Assembly (NCBI GenBank): GCA_021805565.1
Contig: JAJZFA010000060.1
Span: forward strand, 1 to 64,000
Direction of reading: 5' to 3'
Origin: Pseudomonadota bacterium
GTDB lineage: Bacteria > Pseudomonadota > Alphaproteobacteria > Acetobacterales > Acetobacteraceae
DNA length: 64,000 nt
The notes under the pieces: generated by a model
Told to the model about the DNA's origin: nothing
Database searches by the model: none
What the model saw: the letters and a program-made list of their open reading frames with translations, nothing else
Shown here: piece after piece, positions 1 to 9,152 of the stretch
How the letters are laid out: every line of letters begins with the position of its first letter
How positions within the stretch are numbered: the first letter of the stretch is position 1
Made by a program: the position numbers and the translations under genes

Positions 1-323
1 GCCATCCACAGCCGCGTCATCGAGGCGTACTGTGCGTTCAGTTTTACCATCAATTCGGGGTCGTGGTCGTTCTTGCGAACCAGCCGCAGCATTTCCTCGG
101 CCTGCGCGCGGGAGGCGATGCAGTGGCCGGCGATATCGGCCTCATCGGCGTTGACCGGGGCCAACGATGCGACTTTGGCGATGGCGGTCAGATTCCTGGC
201 CCGCACTCCGGCGGGGGTGTCATCCAGCGGCGGCGGCAGCATGTCCATGAGGGTATAGACGAGCTGATAATACAGCGTCGGCATGAGGTCGATGGCCGAA
301 CGGGGTGGGGGCGAGGTTTCCAT
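1..323 (-). CDS. Hypothetical protein, N-terminal part (runs off the window)
   Basis: The reading frame starts at an ATG at 323 and stays open to the window edge, giving at least 107 residues that begin METSPPPRSAIDLMPTLYY. The visible part looks soluble and mostly helical, with no signal peptide or membrane segment, and contains a charged stretch around SRAQAEEMLRLVRKND. I do not recognise the family and assign no function. AGGA lies almost against the ATG, and an AT-rich patch (326-360) upstream would suit a promoter. The 205 bases up to the next gene hold nothing I can name. Confidence 0.55.
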   Translation of the reverse strand, partial: METSPPPRSAIDLMPTLYYQLVYTLMDMLPPPLDDTPAGVRARNLTAIAKVASLAPVNADEADIAGHCIASRAQAEEMLRLVRKNDHDPELMVKLNAQYASMTRLWM

Positions 324-528
324 TCCTGGAATATTAAGCTAATTTAGGAAATGTGTCAAGAACTGTAACGGGCGTGCATCGGGCAACCCGGCGTCGGCCA
401 CTTGCGTCTCACCAATATGTCCGGCTTCGAGGGCGTGCGGACCTACGAGCACACACCGACGGCGCCGGATCGTCCGGATGCCTCACCGGCGCGGTCAGGT
501 TTGGCGTCGCCCCATGATCGGCGCCGCG

Positions 529-1605
529 CTAAATCGCCGCGCGCAGATACGGAACCGGCAGGTCCGGCTTCACGCCCAGCGCCTTGGCGGCGCGGATTGG
601 CCACGCCGGGTCGGCCAGCATCGCCCGAGCCAGCAGCACCACATCGGCGCGACCATTGGCGACGATTTCCGCCGCGTGGGTCGGTTCGGTGATCATGCCG
701 ACCGCGCCGGTGGCGATGCCGGCCTGATTGCGGATCGCGTCGGCGAACGGCACCTGATAACCGGGATGCAGCGACGGGATTGCCTGCTCATGCGACACGC
801 CGCCGGATGAGCAGTCGATCAGATCGACCTGCCCAGTCGCGGCCAGTTTGCGGGATACGGCGACCGTGTCCTCGATGGTCAGGCCGCCGGGAACCCAGTC
901 GGTGCAGGACAAACGCACAAACAGCGGCAGGTCGGACGGCCATTCGGCGCGCACCGCCTCGATCGTTTCCATCAGGAAGCGCGACCGGCCATTCAGGTCG
1001 CCGCCATAGCCGTCGTTGCGCCGGTTGGACACCGGGGACAGAAAGGAATGCCCCAGATAGCCGTGGGCGGCATGGATTTCGGCTATTTTGAAGCCGGCGT
1101 CGCGGGCCATGCGGGCGGTGGCGGCGAACTGTCCAACGATGTCGCCGATTTCGGATGCCGACAACGCATGCGGTTCGGTCGCGTTCGGCACCGACGGCAG
1201 CGCACTTGGGGCGACCGGTGTCCAGCCGCCGTCCGCCACCAGGACCGGCTTGCCGCCGTCCGATGGAACATGCGACGAGGCCTTGCGGCCGGCATGGGCG
1301 ATCTGAATGGCGGGGACCGAACCGCATTGCACGATAATCGCGGCCAGCCGGGTCAGCAGCGCCTGATGTTCAGGCGTGTAAAGCCCAAGGCAGCGCGACG
1401 TGATGCGGCCGATATCGGACACATGCGTCGCCTCGGTGAACACGATCCCGGCGCCGCCGGCCGCGCGGGCGCCGAGGTGCTGGATATGCCAGTCGCCGCC
1501 GAGGCCGTCATTGGCACTGTACTGACACATGGGCGCGACAGCGATGCGGTTGCGTGCGGTGACGGAGCGGAAACTGATCGGTTGAAATAGCAGCGGCGTT
1601 GACAT
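529..1605 (-). CDS. NADH:flavin oxidoreductase, old yellow enzyme family (YqjM-like)
   Basis: This 358-residue protein is an FMN-dependent TIM-barrel ene-reductase that reduces activated C=C bonds with NAD(P)H. Family marks are the N-terminal MCQYSA (the Cys/Tyr pair typical of YqjM-type enzymes), HAAHGYLGHSFLSP with the paired substrate-binding histidines, the following RNDGYGG, and a C-terminal phosphate-binding stretch around RADVVLLARAMLADP. The start at MSTPLLF was chosen because homologues begin just before the LFQP motif; the frame stays open further upstream but that part looks non-coding. It lies 143 bases downstream of an acyl-CoA dehydrogenase on the same strand and may share its transcript. 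The physiological substrate cannot be told from sequence. Confidence 0.9.
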   Translation of the reverse strand: MSTPLLFQPISFRSVTARNRIAVAPMCQYSANDGLGGDWHIQHLGARAAGGAGIVFTEATHVSDIGRITSRCLGLYTPEHQALLTRLAAIIVQCGSVPAIQIAHAGRKASSHVPSDGGKPVLVADGGWTPVAPSALPSVPNATEPHALSASEIGDIVGQFAATARMARDAGFKIAEIHAAHGYLGHSFLSPVSNRRNDGYGGDLNGRSRFLMETIEAVRAEWPSDLPLFVRLSCTDWVPGGLTIEDTVAVSRKLAATGQVDLIDCSSGGVSHEQAIPSLHPGYQVPFADAIRNQAGIATGAVGMITEPTHAAEIVANGRADVVLLARAMLADPAWPIRAAKALGVKPDLPVPYLRAAI

Positions 1606-1748
1606 GCGATGCGGTGTCCTTGAGCCGGCCTGGAACATCCTGGCCGACAGTACGATGGGTGAGCGGGTGTCAGATTTGCGGGTGTTGATATTGACCCGCG
1701 GACGATGGGTCAACGCCCGCCGGTGCGGGGGCGTTTCACCGCGCCGCC

Positions 1749-2927
1749 TTAATAGGATCGCGGCATGCCCAGCACGTGCTGGCCGACATAGCCCAGGATG
1801 AGATTCGTGGAGATGGGCGCGATCTGGTACAGCCTGACCTCGCGCCACTTGCGCTCGATTTCGTATTCGCGGGCGTAGGCGAACCCGCCGAAGGTCTGCA
1901 TGGCGGTGTCGGCCGCTTTCCACGCCGCTTCCGACGAGAGCAGCTTGGCGATGTTGGCGTCGGCGCCGCATTCCTTGCCGTTGTCGAACAGCGCCGCGGC
2001 CCGCCTGCATACCATATCGGCTGCCTCCAGCTCCGCCCACGCTCGGGCGATGGGAAACTGGACCGCCTGGTTTTTCCCGATCGGGGCACCGAACACGACA
2101 CGGTCGTTCGCGTACTGCGTCGCCTTCTTCACGAACCAGCGGCCGTCGCCGACCGCCTCGCTGGCGACCAGGATGCGTTCGGCGTTCATGCCATCGAGAA
2201 TGTAGCGGAACCCCTTGCCTTCCTCGCCGATCAGGCTATCGGCTGGAATGCGGAAATTATCGAAGAAAACCTCGGTGGTGTTGTGGTTGATCATGGCCTC
2301 GATCGGCCGAATCTCCAGCCCCTGGCCGGTGTTCCGCTGGCGGATGTCCACCAGGAAAACCGATAGCCCGTCGCTGCGCTTTTTCACTTTGTCGGCCGGT
2401 GCGGTGCGCGCCAGCAACAACATCATGTCGGAGTGCATGGCGCGGGACGTCCATACTTTCTGGCCGGTGACGAGGTACGAATCGCCATCGCGCACCGCCC
2501 GCGTTTTCAACTGCGTGGTGTCGGACCCGGTGGTGGGTTCGGTGACGCCGAACGCCTGCAAGCGAATGCGGCCGGCAGCGATTTCCGGCAGATACTGGCG
2601 CTTTTGCGCCTCGCTGCCATGCCGCAGCAGCGTGCCCATGATGTACATCTGGGCGTGGCCCTGACTAGCGACGCAGCCGGAGGCGTTGATTTCCTCCAGA
2701 ATGACAGCGGCGGCGCGCAGCGGCAGGCCGGAGCCGCCGTATTCCTCGGGTATCAACGCACCGAGAAAGCCCGCCTGCGTCAGTTCGGTAACGAATTCGG
2801 TGGGATAGGCCTGCCGATCTTCCAGCGCGCGCCAATAGGTGCCGGGGTAGCGGGCGCAGATGCGGCGGACGGACTCGCGCAGTTCGGGGTGGTCTTCGCC
2901 AAGGGCGACAAAGGTTTCCTCGGACAT
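1749..2927 (-). CDS. Acyl-CoA dehydrogenase family protein
   Basis: This 392-residue flavoprotein has the usual helical N-terminal domain, a middle beta domain (FGVTEPTTGSDT; KVWTSRA) and a C-terminal helical domain (QYANDRVVFGAPIGKNQAVQF). It should oxidise an acyl-CoA to the enoyl-CoA and pass electrons to ETF. The C-terminal position that carries the catalytic Glu in medium- and short-chain enzymes (IYEGT) reads YQIAPIST here, so the base is missing or supplied from elsewhere, as in isovaleryl-CoA dehydrogenase. The start at MSEETF is preceded by a GGAGC ribosome-binding site; an earlier in-frame start would add 20 unlikely residues. It is divergent from the glycosyltransferase gene at 3011. 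Confidence 0.9.
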   Translation of the reverse strand: MSEETFVALGEDHPELRESVRRICARYPGTYWRALEDRQAYPTEFVTELTQAGFLGALIPEEYGGSGLPLRAAAVILEEINASGCVASQGHAQMYIMGTLLRHGSEAQKRQYLPEIAAGRIRLQAFGVTEPTTGSDTTQLKTRAVRDGDSYLVTGQKVWTSRAMHSDMMLLLARTAPADKVKKRSDGLSVFLVDIRQRNTGQGLEIRPIEAMINHNTTEVFFDNFRIPADSLIGEEGKGFRYILDGMNAERILVASEAVGDGRWFVKKATQYANDRVVFGAPIGKNQAVQFPIARAWAELEAADMVCRRAAALFDNGKECGADANIAKLLSSEAAWKAADTAMQTFGGFAYAREYEIERKWREVRLYQIAPISTNLILGYVGQHVLGMPRSY

Positions 2928-3010
2928 GGGGGCAGCTCCGATGGTTCGGTCGGCGGGCACGCTGCACAACCATGGCCCCCGGGTCAAACCGGTGCTAAAT
3001 CCGGTTACGT

Positions 3011-3928
3011 ATGCGAATCCTCTTTGTGACCTCCAACCGGCTGGGCGACGCGGTCCTGTCCACCGGTCTGCTCGACCACCTTCTCCGCGCCCACCCCACC
3101 GCTCGTTTTACAGTGGTATGCGGGCCGGTGGCCGAGGGCGTGTTCGCGCGCATGCCGAATCGCGACCGCACGATCGTATTGAGCAAGCAACCGTGGGGGC
3201 GGCACTGGCTGCCGCTGTGGGCGGACGTGGCGCCGCATCTGTGGGATCTGGTGGTCGATATCCGCGGGACGGCGCTGTCGTTTCTGGTGCCGACGCGGCG
3301 GCGGGCGGTATTTCGGCGAACCGAGGGTCCGAAGATCGCGCAGTTGGGGGCGATGCTTGGGTTGTCGCCGCCGCCGCTGCCGGTGGCCTGGATCGGTCAG
3401 GCGGATCGGGAGCGGGCGGATGATTTGCTGCCGCCGAACCGGCCGGTTATCGCGCTGGCACCCACGGCGAACTGGGCGCCGAAAGTGTGGCCGGCCGACC
3501 GCTTCGCCGCCGCGTTCCGGGCGATCGCCGGGTCGCTGCTGCCCAGCGCGATGCCGGTTGTTCTGGGCGGGCCAGGTGCGGCGGAGCGGGCGATGGCGGC
3601 GCCGTTACTGGCGGCGCTGCCGGGCGCGGCCGATCTTGTCGGCCTGTTGTCGCTGCCGGAAGCGGCGGCCGTGCTGCAACGATCGGCGTTATTCATCGGC
3701 AACGATTCCGGACTGATGCATCTGGCCGCCGCCACCGGGGCCCCGTCGATCGGGCTGTTCGGGCCGACCGATGCGACGATATACGCGCCGTCGGGCCGGT
3801 GCGCCGTGGCGGTGGTGGGCCGTTCGATGGACGATATATCGGTTCGTCAAGTCATTGATGCGGCGGAGCGGCTGGGTCCGGCCGCTGGATGGCCGTCCGG
3901 TGCGGGCACCCTGGCGATCGACCGGTAA
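3011..3928 (+). CDS. Glycosyltransferase family 9 (heptosyltransferase-like)
   Basis: The 305-residue protein has the GT9 fold of ADP-heptose:LPS heptosyltransferases. It opens with MRILFVTSNRLGDAVLSTG, the acceptor-side first strand and loop, then has APTANWAPKVWP before the C-terminal domain and FIGNDSGLMHLAAATG, the nucleotide-sugar binding motif, near residues 230-245. It probably adds a sugar to lipopolysaccharide core at the inner face of the cytoplasmic membrane. The gene stands alone; 83 bases separate its start from the divergent dehydrogenase gene. Its last 77 bases overlap, tail to tail, the end of the regulator gene on the other strand. The donor sugar is unknown. Confidence 0.88.
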   Translation: MRILFVTSNRLGDAVLSTGLLDHLLRAHPTARFTVVCGPVAEGVFARMPNRDRTIVLSKQPWGRHWLPLWADVAPHLWDLVVDIRGTALSFLVPTRRRAVFRRTEGPKIAQLGAMLGLSPPPLPVAWIGQADRERADDLLPPNRPVIALAPTANWAPKVWPADRFAAAFRAIAGSLLPSAMPVVLGGPGAAERAMAAPLLAALPGAADLVGLLSLPEAAAVLQRSALFIGNDSGLMHLAAATGAPSIGLFGPTDATIYAPSGRCAVAVVGRSMDDISVRQVIDAAERLGPAAGWPSGAGTLAIDR

Positions 3929-4697
3929 CCGCGGCCTCCAGCGCGGCCAGCGCCGAGGCGACGTCGCGCCCAGTGGTTTCGATCTGGATATCGGCGCGGG
4001 CGTAGAGGGCCTCGCGGCTGGCGAGGATCGCGCGCAGGTCGTCCATCGACCGGCGATTGTCGCGCATCGGGCGCAGGTCGCCCTGATCGATCACGCGCTG
4101 CATATGGTCTTGCGGGTCCGCCTTTATCCAGACCGTCAGGCAGGTTTCCAGCAAGCGCGCGAACGTGCCGGCTTCGGCCACGATGCCGCCGCCGGCGGCG
4201 ATCACCGCCCTGGGATGTCCGTCGATCAGTCGGTCCAGCACGCCACGTTCCATTCGGCGGAATCCGGACTGACCGTGCAATTCCATGATCTCCGCCAGTC
4301 CCAGACCGGCGCCGGTTTCGATCTCGCGGTCCAGTTCCAGGAATGGGACGCCGAGGCGAACCGCCAGCAGCGGCCCGAGGGTGGATTTTCCCGCGCCGCG
4401 CAGGCCGATCAAAGCGACCCGGCCGCGGTATCCGGGGGTTCTGGCGATCGCGGGCGTGGCGGCATCGGCTTCGGGGTCCAGCAGCGCGAGGATGCCGACA
4501 TTCAGCGCCGTGGCCAACGCCCGCAGCAGCAGGATGGATCCGTTGCCGGTTCCGGCCTCCACCGCCGAGATATATCGTTCCGACACGCCCGATTGTGCGG
4601 CGAGGATGCGGCGCGTCATGCCGCGCCTTGCCCGCAGCAGCCGGACGCGCTGGCCGAGTGCCAGAAGAAACGCCGCATCGCCGCCCGCCGGAGTCAT
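3852..4697 (-). CDS. XRE-family regulator fused to a shikimate-kinase-like domain (BzdR/BoxR type)
   Basis: The 281-residue protein carries a lambda-repressor-like helix-turn-helix at about residues 14-68 (MTRRILAAQSGVSERYISAV) and a shikimate-kinase-like P-loop domain from about 92, with Walker A GLRGAGKST at 98-106 and AGGG further on. This architecture is known from BzdR/BoxR, repressors of aromatic degradation that bind benzoyl-CoA through the kinase-like domain. Its ATG overlaps the livF stop (ATGA), so it is translated with the transporter operon it probably controls. I infer that the transporter imports an aromatic acid. No benzoyl-CoA pathway gene lies in the window. The 3' end overlaps the convergent glycosyltransferase gene. 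Confidence 0.85.
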   Translation of the reverse strand: MTPAGGDAAFLLALGQRVRLLRARRGMTRRILAAQSGVSERYISAVEAGTGNGSILLLRALATALNVGILALLDPEADAATPAIARTPGYRGRVALIGLRGAGKSTLGPLLAVRLGVPFLELDREIETGAGLGLAEIMELHGQSGFRRMERGVLDRLIDGHPRAVIAAGGGIVAEAGTFARLLETCLTVWIKADPQDHMQRVIDQGDLRPMRDNRRSMDDLRAILASREALYARADIQIETTGRDVASALAALEAAVTGRSPGCPHRTAIQRPDPAAPPHQ

Positions 4698-5395
4698 GCG
4701 CCGACACCAAGATGACGGTGCAACGGCGCCGGATCGGCGCGCAGTGCGTCCGGCGGGCCGGACCAGGCGATCTGGCCCTTGACCAGAACAATTGCCCGAT
4801 CGGCAACGGACAGCACGTCGGACACCGCCCGGTCCACGACCAGAACCGCCATGCCGGTCTGCCGCACAAGCCGGATCACCCGCCAGATCTCATTGCGCAT
4901 CAACGGTGCCAGCCCTTCGGTCGCCTCATCGAGGATCAGCAGTCTCGGGTTGGTCATCAGCGCGCGTCCGATCGCCAGCATCTGCTGCTCGCCGCCGGAC
5001 AAATGATTCCCCCGGTTGGCGGCGCGCTGAGCCAGGCGGGGAAACATATCCAGTATCCTGGCCTCGGTCCAATCGCCCGGCGTGGCGGCAAGGCGCAGAT
5101 TCTCCCGCACCGTCAGGCTGGCGAAAATGCCGCGGCCTTCCGGGACCACGGCAATGCCGCATTTGGCGCGGGCGAAGGGCGGCAGGGCGGCGGCGTCGGT
5201 GCCATCCAGCAGCACCTGCCCCTCGGCGGCCGGCAACACGCCGGTCAGCGTCCGGATCAGCGTGGTTTTGCCCATGCCGTTGCGACCGAGCAGGCCGATG
5301 GCCTCGCCCGCGCGGATTTCGAGATCGATTCCGGACAGCACGCGGCTGCCGCCATAGCCGGCGGCCAGGTTGCGGGCGGACAGGATCGCCGTCAT
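4694..5395 (-). CDS. livF: HAAT-family ABC transporter ATP-binding protein LivF (system 1)
   Basis: This 233-residue ATPase has Walker A GRNGMGKTT, signature LSGGEQQML and Walker B RLLILDEATEGL. It is one of two ATPases that power the branched-chain-type permease encoded upstream. The Walker B DEATEGLAP and the short length are typical of LivF rather than LivG. The position usually holding a conserved Glu before the second dimer contact reads VLVVDRAVSDVL instead of the usual EQN, a mild departure. The start ATG overlaps the livG stop (ATGA), and its own stop overlaps the regulator start, so the operon is translationally coupled throughout. Confidence 0.9.
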   Translation of the reverse strand: MTAILSARNLAAGYGGSRVLSGIDLEIRAGEAIGLLGRNGMGKTTLIRTLTGVLPAAEGQVLLDGTDAAALPPFARAKCGIAVVPEGRGIFASLTVRENLRLAATPGDWTEARILDMFPRLAQRAANRGNHLSGGEQQMLAIGRALMTNPRLLILDEATEGLAPLMRNEIWRVIRLVRQTGMAVLVVDRAVSDVLSVADRAIVLVKGQIAWSGPPDALRADPAPLHRHLGVGA

Positions 5396-6120
5396 GCGCC
5401 TTGTCCCAGATAAGCGTCGCGCACGGCGGCGGACGTGCGAATCGCATGCGGATCGCCGGTTGCCAGCACGCGGCCCTCGTCCATCACGGTCACGATCGCG
5501 GCCACGGCGAATACGACGTCCATGTCGTGTTCCACCAGCAGCACGGCATGGTCGCGCGCAAGATCGCGCAGCAAGGCGACGATCGGTGCGGTTTCTTCCG
5601 GCCCCAGCCCGGCCAGCGGTTCGTCCAGCAGCAGCACGGACGGCGCGCCCGCCAGGGCCATGGCGATTTCCAGCAGGCGCGCCTGTCCGTGGCTCAGCGT
5701 GCCCGCCTCGGCTTTGGCCGCGCCGGTCAGGCCCGTCCGGTGCAGCGCGGCGAGAGCGGACTGAATAAGCCGGGGATTTTGTGCTGACCGGAACAGTCCA
5801 ATTCCCGATCGCGCCTGAACCGCCAGACGGGTGTTTTCCAGCACCGACATATCCCGCATCGCGTTGCTGTGCTGAAAGGTCCGGCCGATGCCCGCCTGCC
5901 CGCGCTTCCATGCGGGCCAGCGGGCGATATCCTGGCCATCGAATAGGATGCGCCCGGCGGTGGGCGGAAGTTCGCCCGACAGCAGATTGATCAGGGTGCT
6001 TTTGCCGGCGCCGTTCGGGCCGATCACCGCGTGCAATCGTCCGCGTTCCAGCGTCAGCGACACGCCATCGACCGCGAGCAGGCCGCCGAAACGCCGCGTC
6101 AGATTTTCCGAGCGTATCAC
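5392..6120 (-). CDS. livG: HAAT-family ABC transporter ATP-binding protein LivG (system 1)
   Basis: The 242-residue protein is the LivG-type ATPase, with Walker A GPNGAGKST, signature LSHGQARLLEIAMAL, Walker B VLLLDEPLAGL, the H-loop VEHDMDVVF and the usual C-terminal AYLGQG. I start it at a GTG (6120) that overlaps the livM stop as GTGA; this places the start right before IRSENLTRRFGG, where LivG proteins begin. It works as a heterodimer with LivF to energise import through LivH/LivM. Confidence 0.9.
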   Translation of the reverse strand: MIRSENLTRRFGGLLAVDGVSLTLERGRLHAVIGPNGAGKSTLINLLSGELPPTAGRILFDGQDIARWPAWKRGQAGIGRTFQHSNAMRDMSVLENTRLAVQARSGIGLFRSAQNPRLIQSALAALHRTGLTGAAKAEAGTLSHGQARLLEIAMALAGAPSVLLLDEPLAGLGPEETAPIVALLRDLARDHAVLLVEHDMDVVFAVAAIVTVMDEGRVLATGDPHAIRTSAAVRDAYLGQGA

Positions 6121-7028
6121 CGGCGCCGGCCGGCCAGGCCATGGCGCAAAAACAGCACGGCCGCCAGGAAGACGGCGCCCTCGATCAACCGCGGACGATC
6201 GGTCAGCAGCGACCCGGCTTCCTGGACGGCGGTCAGCGCGAAGGCGCCCAGGATGGGGCCGTGCAGCGCGCCGATGCCGCCCAGCAAAATCATCAGCAGC
6301 GCCTCGGCCGACCGGTGCCAGTCCAGCAGGCCGGGATTGACGAAGCCGTCGGTCAGAACGGACATATGGCCCGCCAGTCCGGCCAACGCGCCGGACAGCA
6401 CGAACGCGGCCAGTTTCAGGCGCTGGACGTTGTGGCCCATCGCCGCCATGCGGTTTTCGTTCGACCGGATGCCCTGAAGCGCATGGCCGAACGCGGTACC
6501 CATCAGCCAGCACAGCGCGGCATAGACGATGGTCAGGACCGTCAGGTTCGCCAGCAGCAGCGCGGCGGGCCGGTTCTGGCGGGACAGCGCGAACCCGAGG
6601 AACGGGCGCGCGATGAACTGCCCGTCGCTGCCGCCGCCCAGTCCGGTGTCGTGGAATGCGAAGAACATCATCTGGCCGAATGCTAGGCTGGTCATCAAAA
6701 AGAAGAACCCCCTGGTGCGCAACGCCAGCGTTCCGGTCAGCAGTGCCGCCGCACCCGCCGCGGCCATGGCCGCCGGCAGCGCGATCCAGACCGGCGGCGA
6801 CCCCAGCAGATAGACCGTGTAGGCGCCCAGGCCGAAAAACCCGGCCTGTCCCAGGCTGACCAGCCCGGTCCCGCCGACCAGCAGTTGCAGACTCAGGGCG
6901 AGCAGGGCGCCGACCAGGGCGGTGGACACCAACTGCATGTGCCATGACGACGCCCAGAACGGCATGGACGCGATCGCCAGCGCCGCGACGCCCAGCAGCG
7001 CCTGACCGGTGCGGGACGCGACGATCAT
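6117..7028 (-). CDS. livM: HAAT-family ABC transporter permease LivM (system 1)
   Basis: A 303-residue inner-membrane permease with about eight to ten hydrophobic segments. The LivM signature regions are visible: GLVSLGQAGFFGLGAY early on, GRALRG-like coupling loop FGHALQGIRSNENRMAAMG, and LLGGIGALHGPILGAF near the end. It pairs with LivH to form the translocation path. Its start overlaps the livH stop (ATGA at 7025-7028). Substrate cannot be read from the permease. Confidence 0.9.
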   Translation of the reverse strand: MIVASRTGQALLGVAALAIASMPFWASSWHMQLVSTALVGALLALSLQLLVGGTGLVSLGQAGFFGLGAYTVYLLGSPPVWIALPAAMAAAGAAALLTGTLALRTRGFFFLMTSLAFGQMMFFAFHDTGLGGGSDGQFIARPFLGFALSRQNRPAALLLANLTVLTIVYAALCWLMGTAFGHALQGIRSNENRMAAMGHNVQRLKLAAFVLSGALAGLAGHMSVLTDGFVNPGLLDWHRSAEALLMILLGGIGALHGPILGAFALTAVQEAGSLLTDRPRLIEGAVFLAAVLFLRHGLAGRRR

Positions 7029-7888
7029 CCGCGGCCGGACAGCCCGGCCGGGCGCCATATCAGGACGGCGGCCATCATGGCGCAGACCGCGATGCCGCCC
7101 GCCTGCGGGACATAGGCTTTCGCCATCGTGTCGGTCATCCCCACCAGCAGCGCGCCCCAGAACGCGCCGGCTACCGATCCCAGGCCGCCGATAACCACGA
7201 CGATGAACGACAGGATCAGAAACCCGTCGCCCATGCCGGGGTAAACCGATTGCAGCGGCGCCGCCAGCGCACCCGCCAGCATGGCCAGCGCGGTGCCCCC
7301 GGCGAAGACCAGCCGGTGAATACGGGTGGCATCCACGCCCAACAGGTCCAGCATCGCGGCGTTTTCGGCCGCGGCCCGGATGGCGGACCCGATCCGGGTG
7401 CGCTCGATCAGCCAGACCATGCCGGCGGCGATCGCGAGGCAGATCGCCAGCACCGCCAGCCGATAGGCGCTGTAGCGGAACCCGCCGACGACCGGGACCG
7501 AGAAATCCAGTCCGGCGGGAATGGCCACACTGTGGAACTGGTTGCCGAATACGGCCGAACGGGCTTCCTCGAACAACAGGATCAGCGCGAAGGTCAGCAG
7601 AACCTGATCCATGTGCGGACGGGTGCGGAAGCGGCGAAACAGAAGGCGTTCCAGCACTGTCCCCAGCGCCGCGCCGCCGATGATGGCAAGCGGCAAGGCC
7701 AGCCAGAACTGGCCGGTTGCGCCGGCAACGGCGAAGGCAAGATAGGCGCCGATCATGAACAGGCTGCCGTGCGCCAGATTGATGACGCCCATCACGCCGA
7801 AGATCAGGGTCAGGCCGCTGCCGATCAGGAACAGCAGCAGGCCATACTGGACGCCGTTCAGAACCTGCGCGAGCAATCCAGCCAGCAA
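7025..7888 (-). CDS. livH: HAAT-family ABC transporter permease LivH (system 1)
   Basis: This 287-residue permease has the LivH hallmarks GLTLIFGVMGVINLAHGSLF near the N-terminus and IVVVIGGLGSVAGAFWGALL near the C-terminus, with several membrane helices between. The start codon appears to be TTG at 7888, directly after the stop of the binding-protein gene, since no ATG or GTG lies between that stop and the first membrane helix. It forms the membrane channel with LivM. Confidence 0.88.
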   Translation of the reverse strand: MLAGLLAQVLNGVQYGLLLFLIGSGLTLIFGVMGVINLAHGSLFMIGAYLAFAVAGATGQFWLALPLAIIGGAALGTVLERLLFRRFRTRPHMDQVLLTFALILLFEEARSAVFGNQFHSVAIPAGLDFSVPVVGGFRYSAYRLAVLAICLAIAAGMVWLIERTRIGSAIRAAAENAAMLDLLGVDATRIHRLVFAGGTALAMLAGALAAPLQSVYPGMGDGFLILSFIVVVIGGLGSVAGAFWGALLVGMTDTMAKAYVPQAGGIAVCAMMAAVLIWRPAGLSGRG

Positions 7889-9067
7889 TCAGGCGCCCGC
7901 CATCTTGCAACCGGTGCCGGGGTCGGCGAGGTCCTTGACGGCCGCGCCGATGACCTTGTTCTGGCCGTCCTTGGCTTCTCGCAGCCAGATCGTCTGGACC
8001 GGGTTATGCGATGGCGACAGGGTGAAGGCGCCGCGCGGGCTGTCGATCCGGGTGGCCAGGATGGCGGCGGCAAGGGCTTGCGTGGCGACGGGGTCGCCCT
8101 GCGTGCCAGCGAGGCCGGCCGCCAGCATCTGGCCCGCATCGTACCCCTGCACGGCATAGACATCCGCATCGCGGCCAGTCTTGGCCTTGAACGCCGCTCG
8201 GAAGGCGATGTTCCGGGGGTTGTCCAGGCCGTCGCCATAGTGCAGCGCGGTCTGGATTCCGTCGGCTGCGGCGCCTTGCGGTTTCAACACGCCCTCGGTG
8301 AGAAACCCGGAACCGCACAGAGGGATTTTGTCGCGCAGGCCGGATGCGGCGTAGTCCTTGACGAACTGGATGGCCCCGCCGCCGGCGAAAAACGCCCCCA
8401 CCGCTTCGACCCCCAGGCCGCCGATCTGAGCCAGGACGGGCTGGAAATTGGTTTCCGGGAACGGTACCGTCAGCGTGTGGGTCAGCTCCGCGCCGCCGGC
8501 CCGCAGCCCGTCGCGAAACCCGTCGGCCGATTCGTGGCCGGCCGCGTAATCCCACGTGACCCAGGCGGCCTGTTTCACGCCGCGCGCCGCCAGCGCCCGG
8601 CCCATGCCATAGGCCGGCTGCCAGTTGCTGAACGAGGAGCGAAAGACCGACGGCGCGCACAGGTCGCGGGTGGCGGCGACGTTGCCGGCGTTGGGAATGA
8701 CCAGCGGAATCCGGTGTTCGCGCGCGGCCTGCACCAGCGCCATGACGACGCCGGAATGAACAGTTCCCACCAGCACATCGGCATTGTCGCGTTCCACCAG
8801 CCGGTTGACATTGGCGGGCGCCTTGGCGGGATCGGATTCATCGTCCAGCCGGATCAGGGCGACCGGACGTCCACCCAGTTTGCCGCCATTTTCGGCAATA
8901 GCGAGTTCCAGTGCGGCGAAGATATTTTCCCCCAGGGCGGCGTAGGTGCCGGAGAACGGCAGCATCGTGCCGACCTGGAGGGGCACATCGCGCGCGATGG
9001 CCGGACGGGCAAGCCCGGCGGTCAGGGCGGTACCGGCCAGCATGGCGCGCCGCGAAATGTGACCCAT
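7889..9067 (-). CDS. HAAT-family periplasmic substrate-binding protein (system 1)
   Basis: This 392-residue protein is a type I periplasmic binding protein of the leucine-binding class. It begins with a signal peptide containing a twin arginine (ISRRAMLAGTALTAG) and a likely cleavage after ARPAIA, so export through Tat is possible. The mature part starts VPLQVGTMLPFSGTYAALG, the ligand-entry strand of the family. I chose MGHISRR because GGGGGAC sits just upstream; another in-frame start nine residues earlier is less likely. It is the first gene of the liv operon and decides substrate specificity. The linked BzdR-like regulator suggests an aromatic acid; that is inference. Confidence 0.88.
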   Translation of the reverse strand: MGHISRRAMLAGTALTAGLARPAIARDVPLQVGTMLPFSGTYAALGENIFAALELAIAENGGKLGGRPVALIRLDDESDPAKAPANVNRLVERDNADVLVGTVHSGVVMALVQAAREHRIPLVIPNAGNVAATRDLCAPSVFRSSFSNWQPAYGMGRALAARGVKQAAWVTWDYAAGHESADGFRDGLRAGGAELTHTLTVPFPETNFQPVLAQIGGLGVEAVGAFFAGGGAIQFVKDYAASGLRDKIPLCGSGFLTEGVLKPQGAAADGIQTALHYGDGLDNPRNIAFRAAFKAKTGRDADVYAVQGYDAGQMLAAGLAGTQGDPVATQALAAAILATRIDSPRGAFTLSPSHNPVQTIWLREAKDGQNKVIGAAVKDLADPGTGCKMAGA

Positions 9068-9152
9068 CGCCCAGTCCCCCTGTGTTACGGCCATTCGGCC
9101 GCTGTTGATTGTCTTGCGATATATTGCATGTTACCCCCGGATCGGCAACAGA

